Positions 56,337 through 64,000 of a DNA stretch of 64,000 bases are shown here, piece after piece. This DNA is from Linum tenue. Its lineage: Eukaryota; Streptophyta; Magnoliopsida; Malpighiales; Linaceae. A program made the translations under genes and the position numbers. Numbering within the stretch: the stretch's first letter is position 1; each line of letters starts with the position of its first letter. The notes below the pieces were generated by a model. It saw only the letters and a program-made list of their open reading frames with translations. It was not told where the DNA came from and did no database searches. Location: assembly GCA_946122785.1 (NCBI GenBank), contig CAMGYJ010000007.1, forward strand, positions 43,611,587 to 43,675,586. The letters are read 5' to 3'.

Positions 56337-59300
56337 CTATTCGCTGAAGTATTTCTTGAGATGGATTGCATTCCATGTCTTGGGAATTGGCTGTCCTCCC
56401 ATGGAAGCTAGCACGTATGTAGCGGTTCCGATCTTCTCGGCGACCAGGAATGGTCCTTCCCATATGGCGGCCAGCTTTCCATGCCCCTCTTTCTGTTCGA
56501 AGTTCCTTTTGAGCACCATATCTCCCTCTTCAAGTGGGCGAGGCCTCACTTTCTCATTGTATGTCTTGGCCACCTTGAGTTTTTCCTGCACGGTTCGAGC
56601 TAGCGCCGCATCCCTCCTTGCTTCTATCATGTCGAGTTGGTGGAGCAGCTTCTTGTGGTTATCCTCTGCATCATACGCCTGGACCCTTCACGAGGGCAGG
56701 ATGACCTCAGTGGGAGCGACCGCCTCGGAGCCGTACTTCAGGGCGAATGGAGTTTCTCCGGTGGCCCGCTTGTAGTTTGTGCGGTGTGCCCAGAGCACGT
56801 GCGGGAGCTCGGCGGTCCACCCTCCCTTTGCTTCCTTGAGCCGCCTCTTCAGACCTCGGAGGATTAGCTTGTTGGACGACTCCACCTGTCCATTGGCTTG
56901 CGGGAAAGCCACCGAAGCCATCCGACAGGTGATGCGGTTCCTGGCACAGAAATTTTCGAACGGCCTGCAATCGAATTGCGTCCCGTGGTCAGTGATGATT
57001 GTATTGGGAGTTCCGAACCTGATCATTATATTGTTGAAGAGGAACTTCTGGATCTTGGCACTGGTGATGGTGTCCAGCGGCTCGGCCTCTATCCACTTGG
57101 TGAAATAGTCGACCGCCACGACCAGATACTTCTTCCCTTGGGGAGCGGTTGGAAATGGACCCAGCAAGTCGAGGCCCCATTGCGCGAATGGCCACTGGGT
57201 CGTTATGCTCCTCAGCTCCGCACTGGGCAGGTGCTGCTTGTTGGCGTGGATTTGGCATTCGTGGCACCCGCGGACCGCCCATTCTGCATCTTTCTTGACG
57301 GTTGGCCAGTAGTATCCTTGTAACAAGATCGTCTTCTCAAGGCTTCTTGGGCCGGCATGGGAAGCACAGGTGCCCTGATGTACCTCCTTAACAATCCATT
57401 CTGCCTCTGCCGGGCCTAGGCACCTCAGGTACGCGCCTGAAAATGACCGCTTGTGCAGCTGCTCTCCTATCACGCTGTAGTGGGCCGCTTTCCGCTTGAT
57501 CAGCTTCGCCTGGGATTCGTCGTCGGGGAGCGCGTCCCTTTGCAGGTAGGCGATTATTGGGGATCGCCAGTCTGTTCCTTCTTCTTCCATGGCCATGACC
57601 CCTCCTCCTGGTGGGGCCTCCTTTGTAACAATGATTTGCCGATCGCCCTCAAAATCCATTGCGGTTGCTAGCTTAGATAGGGCATCGGCGTGGTGATTTT
57701 CTTCTCTCTTCACGTGTTCTAGCTTCCACTCCTCCAGTTGAGAGAGGACGCCTCTGACCTCATCGGCTAGCTTGATCAATGCTTCTTCTTTGGCCTCATA
57801 GTTCTCTAGGACTTGATTCACTACCAACAGGGAGTCTGAGCAGATGTGGAGACGCGTGGCGCCCAGTCCCATGGCGATTCTGAGACCGTTCAAGAGAGCT
57901 TCGTACTCCGCGACGTTGTTGGTTTTCAACTCTTGGAACCTATGTGAGAACTCGTGTATGACTCCTCATGGTGACTCGAGGACAATGCCGGCTCCCGCTC
58001 CACTCTTGCCGGCGGCTCCATCCACGAACAACCGCCACGTTTCGCTCTGCCCCTCCTCCGTCGAGGCGTCGAGGCTAAATCCTTCCGCCACGAAGTCTGC
58101 GAGGACCTGACCCTTGATAGAGGGACGCGGAGCATACGAGATGTCGTACTCACTTAATTCAACCGCCCATTTGGTCATCCGTCCGGAGGCGTTGAGACTT
58201 CGAAGTATCCTCTTTAGCGGCAGGTTGGTGAGGACCGTGATGGAGTGCCCCTGGAAGTAGGGACGCAGCTTCCTCGCTGCCGAATTAATGGCCAAGACCG
58301 CCCGCTCGATGGGCATGTAGCGCCTTTCTGCCGGGAGAAGGGCCTTACTGACATAATATATGGGATGGTCCGTGCCATCGGCATCTCTCCTCACCAGGGC
58401 CGAGCTGACCGCCTGGTCGGAGACCGCCAGATACAGATATAAGGGTTCTGCTTGGATGGGAGCGCTTAAGACAGGCGGAGTGGCAAGCTGCTCTGTCAGC
58501 TGGAAGAAAGCCTTGTGACACTCGGGACCCCACTGTGACCGCGAGGCGGACTTCTTCAGCATTTGGAAGAACGGGGAGCACTTGTCGGCTGCTCGGGGGA
58601 TGAAGCGGCTCAGGGCGGCCATTTTTCCGTTGAATGCTTGAATTTCCTTCACCGTGTGTGGCGGTTTCAGGTTGAGTATTGCCTCAATCTGTTTGGGGTT
58701 AGCCTCTATCCCTCTGTGGGTGATCATGAAGCCTAGGAATTTCCCCGCCTTGGCCCCAAACACGCACTTCAGCGGGTTAAGCCGGAGGCGCTCTTTCCTG
58801 AGTGTCTCAAACGTCTCCCTCAAGTCGGCCAAGTGGTCCGAGCCTTTTTTGCTTTTGACCAGGACGTCGTCAACATAGGCTTCCACATTCCTGCCGAGTT
58901 GCTTGTGGAAGACCGCGTCTATCATCCTTTGATACGTTGCCCCTGCGTTCTTCAGGCCGAAGGGCATGACCGTGTAGCAAAAGTTTCCCATGTGAGTCAT
59001 GAAGGCTGTTTTTTCTTGGTCTTCCTCCGACAGGCGTATCTGATGGTAGCCGGAGAACATGTCGAGAAAGCTCAAGGTTTCGTTATTGGCGGTCGCATCG
59101 ATCAGCTGGTCGATTCTGGGGAGGGTGTATGCATCCTTTGGGCAGGCTGCGTTGAGGCTAGTAAAGTCGATGCACATCCGCCATAGTCCCGACGCCTTGC
59201 GCACGAAGACGGGGTTAGCTAGCCACGTTGGGTACCTGACCTCCCGGATGAAGCCCGCTTTTAGCAGACGCTTCACCTCCTCTTCCAGGGCCATTTGCTT

Positions 59301-61652
59301 TTCAAGCGACGCGTTCCTCCTTCTTTGTTGCACGGGGCGCGCCTTGCTTTTCACGGACAGGGTGTGTTCCGCGAGCTCCCTCGGGACGCCAGGCATATCC
59401 TCTGACGTCCATGCGAACAGATCCTTAAACTCCCGCAGGAGTGACAGGAGTTCACGCGCCTGTTCCTCTGCCAGGTGGGCAGCGATTCTGACCTTCTTCT
59501 CCGGCTCTTCATCGTCCAAGACGACCGCTACGTCTTCTTCGGCCGCCTCCGGACGGGGGTGGTTTAACCGCGAATCAACCTGGTCGACCTCCAGGTTTCG
59601 GATAGTGGCTTGGTAGCATTCTTTTGCCTGTTGGGAGTCGCCCAGGACGCGCCCTACCCTGCCCCGAGTGGGGAACTTGAGCATTTGGTGGCAAGTCGAG
59701 GGAACCGCGGAAAAGGTTGACAGAAAACCGCGTCCCAGAATGGCGTTGTATGCGGATGGGCAGTCCGCTACATGGAAGTCCATGAGGCGGGTCTTGGTCG
59801 CCCCTGGTTCCCCAATAGTCACCTGGAGGGTGATGGAGCCAAGGACTCTGACTTTAGAGCCAGAGAACCCCACCAGACTGGTTGTGGACGGTTTGAGGTC
59901 TTGTATTCCCTTCTTCATACTTTTGAGGGTGGAGTAGAACAGAATATCCGCTGAACTTCCATTGTCGATCAGAGCTCTGGTGACTTTGAACTTTCTCGTT
60001 CTGAAGGATATGACCAAGGGGTCATCTCCACATTCCTCGGGTGCCAGCTCTGAGGGAGCGAAGCCGATCTCCACCTGCTCGCTCTTGTGTACACTCATAC
60101 ACTGCACCAGGCGGTCCCCCTCGGTTCGAGGACGTTTACGCCCTCCTGCGATGGTGATGATCTCAACACCATCCTCTTCCTCCCGCGCGTGATGGCGGGG
60201 CGGTGGAGCGTGCCTAGGTGGGGGAGGCAAGCGTTCCCGACGGGGCGTTCGCTCTCTCCTTGGCGACCTGGATCTCCGACGTCTGGGCGTCCGAGATCTC
60301 CTCCTCGGGCTTTGAGAGCCTTCTCTTTCTCCCGCCCTCTCTCGGGGATGCGCCCGTGTATCCAGGCAACTTCTCAAATCCCCCGGGGCCAGGTACTTGA
60401 GGCTGGCTTTGAACTCACGACACTCCGCGGTGTCGTGAGTCGGCAGCTGGTGCCAGTCGCACCATTTCTGGTCGTCCTCCTTCCTTTGACGAGGGCGCGT
60501 CTCTCTAGCCTTCCCTCCTTCTCGGCGTCCTTCCTCTTCTTTCTCTGAGGCGAACACCTCGCGCCTTCCGTCCCTGTTGTTGAATCTGGACTTGTAGCCG
60601 CGCCTCTCGGGCGTGCGCCCCCTCTGCCTTGGCGATCCATTCCTTCCTTTCTCGTCTTTGCTTGAGGAGGGCGGCGTCCCCTTTAGGACCTCTTCGGCAC
60701 CCAAGGCCTCTTCTAAGAGGATGACCTTTCGTACTACGCGGTCCAAGTCTTGCCACGACCTGATGTTGTGTTCCTTTTTTACGAGGGCTCTCTTCAACTC
60801 CCGGCTGTGTGTTGACATTCTTAAGTTTCCCGTAGCCACGCTGGTCGAAACATCCTGGATCTCACATGCTATCGTGTTCCACCTATCGTAGAAGTCCGCC
60901 AGCGTCTCCTCTTCCCCTTGCTTGCAGTTGATGAGTGCCGAGACCGTGAGCTGTCTCCTTCGTTGGGACGCGAACTTGAGCGAGAAGAGGGTGGCGAACT
61001 GTTCAAAGTTCTCTATTATTCCCGCTGGTAGCGACGCGTACCAGCTTCTACACTGGCCTCCAAACGTGACCGGGAATGCCTTGCACAGGTCTGCATCCTA
61101 GGCGTTGATCAGCTGCATCTTGAGCATGAATGCGCTCAAGTGGTCCGACGGGTCGGAGTTGCCGGTGTAAGCGGGTAGACCGAGCGATGAGAAGTTTGAT
61201 GGCACCTGAGTCTTGAACAGACTTTTCGCCAGGGGGTTGTGCAACACGTTGTATCCCCTGGACTTCCCATAGCAGGGCCGCAGATGTTCTTCGAGGAGGT
61301 CGAGGTGGGTGCCCTCTTCGCTCTCCTCGCCCTCAGACCTCCCATCTTCTGCCTGGGTCGGGCTAGGTGGAGCCTCCTCTTCTACTCTTTTACCCTTGTC
61401 GTCGCGCTTCCTTGAGCCCTCTGGCTCCTCTCGGGTTTTGAGCATAGCGAGAATCTGACTCAGACTCTCCTGCATACTGGTGATCTGTTGCCCTTGGTCT
61501 TTCACGCGTTCTTCCATATCATTTTCTTCTTCGACGGTCGGCATCTCCAAGCCCCTGATGCTTGCTCCGCCAACCACATCTTTCACTGGAGTTCTGAAGT
61601 TCCCCTCCATCCTTTCTTTAGTGCTTCGCTCTAGCCCCACGGTGGGCGCCAA
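56337..61652 (-). pseudogene. Gag-pol of the Tat element, three in-frame stops
   Basis: One long minus-strand reading frame set, 61652 to 56337, is interrupted only by a TAG at 61098-61100 and TGAs at 57966-57968 and 56688-56690. In order: gag with its capsid region (about 61250-60840), a basic Arg/Ser/Pro-rich segment, a zinc knuckle-like CDWH...HDTAEC (about 60430-60460), protease with DNGSSADIL (59941-59972), reverse transcriptase with YVDD (58866-58877), the first RNase H (about 58500-58200), a second, archaeal-type RNase H starting LFVDGAAG (about 58010-58033), integrase with HHCC zinc finger (about 57390-57260), D-D-E core (DLLGPFP, ITDHGTQF, NGQVESSNK) and a C-terminal region ending near 56337. 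Catalytic residues appear intact; only the stops break it. Confidence 0.95.
61634..61652 (-). other. Primer-binding site of the Tat element
   Basis: On the minus strand, TTGGCGCCCACCGTGGGGC begins two bases after the end of the 5' LTR. TGGCGCCCACC-type sites are usual in Tat-lineage elements. The matching tRNA was not determined here. Confidence 0.8.
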
Positions 61653-61654
61653 AT

Positions 61655-62225
61655 TGTTTGTGCCTAGTAGATACTAGGCGGTTTGTGAAGCTGGAGCGAG
61701 GCGCCTGTTCCTGGACTGAAGGGGGGCGCTCCGGATACTCTGCAAAACAAGGGTCCAGGGCGGTCGCCCGGGACACTCTCCGAAGCTCAAGTTAGAGAGA
61801 GAATGGGGAAGAAGAGAGATTTATGTAGAGAGATGAGTAGTAGTTGAGTTTACCATAAATGAGCTTACTCTGTATTTATACCTGGTTCGAAGGTAGTTGG
61901 GACATTAAATGCTATGTCGGGCGCCCCGGGCTGTGTCAGGCGTCCCGATCAGGCTTTTTACCTTTCTGCAGGCCGCCTGATGCCTGCAATAAATGCTCGG
62001 TCTTGCCTGACACCGGATACGCATCTTCAACGGCTCCCTGCTCCTCTGCGTTGCCCAGTCGCTTTATGTCAGACATCCTTATCCGTTTTTCGGGTTTGCG
62101 GCCGGTCAAGGACCGCCCGCTGACCCGGTCTTCTGATCGGGTCTGGCCTTTCCTATTGGGCCTTAACTGCGGATGCACCCCTCTTGGGCCAGAAGCCCAA
62201 TTACGCTCAACTATGCGGCCCAACA
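61655..62225 (-). repeat. 5' LTR of the Tat element, with TATA box
   Basis: 571 bases, ends as in the partner LTR. The TATA box TATAAATA on the minus strand (61873-61880) would drive gag-pol. Differences from the other LTR are GCGCCTG against GCGCTTG, two extra Gs in a G-run, CTCTGC against CTCTAC, one extra T, and CTCGG against CTCAG. Confidence 0.97.
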
Positions 62226-62230
62226 ATCTC

Positions 62231-62861
62231 GGGATGGAAATTTGAACCCGCTTGTTGAGTATTACCCAACCTGATTTGCACTGGAGCGGGAATTACTCAA
62301 CCTACAGTAATATGAAGTGGAACATGAATTACTACTTCAAATCTTACCCGTTTTGACTCGCTTACAATCTCAATTTTTTTCAAAACTTGATCTTTTAATT
62401 ATTTATACTCAATTATTCATTCTATTAACGGATAACCGATCCAATCGATATCTTCATCCTTACAAGTAAACAGATAATCAATCCAACTACTCCGTTGACC
62501 GGAAACCAAACCAATTACCACCACTATCCACAAATGCCGTCTAATAAGTAACAAATAAAGACACAATGTCACACGGTTTTCATTCCTGATAGCTTCAAAA
62601 CCTATTCACAAGTTGGATTCAAATAATTGGTTTCTTTTCCAAAGGCCAAATGAATTGTATGATGCCTGAATATAAACAAATAAGAGAATTAATTGACCTT
62701 TACTACATTGTCAAAACATTACTTTTGTTGTATTGCATCTTAACCAAATATGAGCAAGAGCTTGAGCTTGAGCTTGAAAAGAGAATTGGCCAAAACCGAG
62801 CTCTCTAGGCATACTCTACCCAGCACACCAGCCATGTAGCTTTCATCCATTTTCTTTTTTA
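62231..62861. other. 3' flank of the APRL gene
   Basis: AT-rich. Contains CCAACCTG and ATTACTCAACCT words that may belong to an older repeat into which the Tat element inserted. The right part is the presumed 3' UTR of the APRL gene. Confidence 0.4.
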
Positions 62862-64000
62862 TCACCGACATTCCCGTATCTGCGAAGCTCCTCTGCTCGT
62901 GCTCGCTTCTCCTATTGATACCGTGGCAAGCGACTTTGAAGCCCAAGCTCTGGCGTTCATGGCGCCTTCTTGCAGGTTCGTTTTCCTGCTGCAAGGCCCC
63001 ACAAGGCATTTGAACGCTTGGACGACATCATCCAGAAAGGCACGCGGATGATCAAGTATGCTCCCTATTCTGGGATAATGAAGGTGCCTCCTCCAAACAA
63101 GTTGAGAAAATGAGAGCAGACCAGGCAAAATCAAGTAGAGCAGTCTGAGGAGGACAAAGGCAGAGGCCAGAGCTAAATACGTCTCCTGCCTAAACAATTT
63201 CTCTGGAGACCTAGCCCAGGAGAAGGGGCAGCTTTCATGGTCATTGTTGTCATGCTTCCCACGCTTTGACGGGTGCCAGTTGTTGGTCAGAGATGCTTTA
63301 TCAGGTAATGTAATTGTTATACCTGGAAATAATAAGTAAGATCCTAAACGTAAAGTTCAATAGATTCACAAGTCTAATAATCCTACTTAGGAAATGCACG
63401 ATAATTCAAAATGCTGACCCTAGTAATCATGTAGGCATCAATTTTATTAGAATCTAGCCACATACAATCCACAATGCTGTCGCTCGTAATTATGCTGCCA
63501 TTGAATATGTTAGCATCTAATTGCCAACAACATGATATGATGCCGATACATACCCATAATCATCGAAGAAACCATCGAAGAAACTAGGCTCAGAAAAGAG
63601 AATATTTGGGAACAAGGGACTGCTTATCTACTGCCATTCAAAACACACCCAGTCTTAACATGCTCACCACCTTGACAGTGTCTTTGGTTAGGTTTAGAAG
63701 AAAATGAATGCTATTTGTCTCAATGGAATACCTATGTTGCTATTATTATGCTATTATTTGAGGTGTAAACACATTGCTTGGTTCAGTACATTTATATAAC
63801 AAATTGTGTCAGAATAGAGAAAATAGCGAGATTGCATGTGCTATTCAATTCAAATATACTCGAATTATGTGTCAACAGAAAAGAAGGCCTTACCGGTTAC
63901 ATCACTGTAGAAATTAACAAGAGAGCCAAGAGTGCGGGAACCGTGATACCTCACACGCATTGTAGAATTCAGAAGCACAAGAGTAGGGAAGCCATGAACT
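62862..64000 (-). CDS. APRL: 5'-adenylylsulfate reductase-like protein (APRL), 3' part
   Basis: The gene runs off the right edge, so only the last two exons are present: 64000-63894 (partial) and 63322-62862, separated by a 571-base GT-AG intron. The first visible part reads [20 protein letters not shown], the end of a thioredoxin fold with the cis-Pro loop (FPT). Exon 2 continues with the plant APRL signature [20 protein letters not shown], a membrane segment ([20 protein letters not shown]) and the conserved C-terminal [23 protein letters not shown]. APRLs are secretory-pathway thioredoxin-like proteins related in name, not in activity, to APS reductase. The position next to NSE3 matches the Arabidopsis order (APRL4, as I recall At1g34780). 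It is convergent with NSE3, with the Tat element between their 3' ends. Confidence 0.95.

Larger units (their letters stand above)
51985..62225 (-). mobile_element. Complete Ty3/gypsy element of Tat type (with antisense extra gene)
   Basis: The element is 10,241 bases, inserted between the convergent NSE3 and APRL genes, with a perfect 5-bp duplication ATCTC (51980-51984 and 62226-62230). In element orientation (minus) the order is 5' LTR (62225-61655), primer-binding site, gag, protease, reverse transcriptase, two RNase H domains, integrase, a long spacer with an extra gene on the opposite strand, a polypurine tract and the 3' LTR (52552-51985). This order, with the second RNase H and an antisense gene after pol, is that of Tat/Retand/Grande-type elements. 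The LTRs differ at only about three substitutions and two or three one- or two-base indels, so insertion is recent. Four in-frame stops and one frameshift mean this copy is not autonomous. Confidence 0.96.

Noticed and set aside
1..64000. tRNA or rRNA genes
   Set aside because: None could be recognised by reading. The TGGTATCAGAG matches at 9605 and 28580 are retroelement primer-binding sites, not tRNA genes.

Overview
The window is nuclear DNA of a flowering plant, most likely a eudicot. The evidence is intron-rich plant genes (GT-AG introns, plant-only protein subfamilies), long AT-rich spacers, and a dense, nested load of plant transposable elements: Ty1/copia, Ty3/gypsy, LINE, hAT, 9-bp-TSD Mutator-like, MITE and TRIM. 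No bacterial-type gene organisation is present.

Six genes can be supported, and I built intron-exon models for all of them. They are an NIP aquaporin (4450-6536, minus), a clade-typical PP2C phosphatase (19405-21464, plus), an alpha/beta hydrolase (36318-37426, plus), an epsilon-class 14-3-3 protein (37987-40638, minus), the SMC5/6-complex MAGE protein NSE3 (50029-51394, plus) and the 3' end of an APR-like (APRL) thioredoxin-fold membrane protein running off the right edge (62862-64000, minus). From memory, PP2C, 14-3-3, NSE3 and APRL are consecutive genes in Arabidopsis (about At1g34750 to At1g34780). The window therefore looks like a conserved gene block stretched to tens of kilobases by transposons.

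Layout. 1-3540: LTR-like DNA with a remarkable hairpin series, then a 370-bp tandem repeat split by a hAT element. 4450-6540: the aquaporin. 6800-14350: retroelement debris and a decayed Ty1/copia element. 14350-18470: back-to-back MITEs and a gene-fragment-carrying long-TIR element that itself holds a hAT. 18500-21500: PP2C. 22440-24880: an orphan promoter-like stretch and LINE pieces. 25000-28760: gypsy gag remnant, a palindromic minisatellite and two TRIM-like elements. 28914-33600: nested MULEs. 34230-35690: two LINE 3' ends. 36080-40900: hydrolase and 14-3-3, tail to tail. 41300-47780: a large degenerate gypsy-type LTR with several DNA elements inside it. 48650-49740: LINE tail and repeat debris. 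50029-51394: NSE3. 51985-62225: a young, complete Tat-type gypsy element with an antisense, intron-containing extra gene. 62862-64000: APRL.

The genes do not form one pathway. NSE3 acts in SMC5/6 DNA repair, PP2C and 14-3-3 are opposite arms of phosphoprotein signalling, NIP is a solute channel, and APRL is a secretory-pathway thioredoxin-like protein. The most unusual structure is at 847-1010: four consecutive hairpins that keep almost the same loop while their stems change in a compensatory way.
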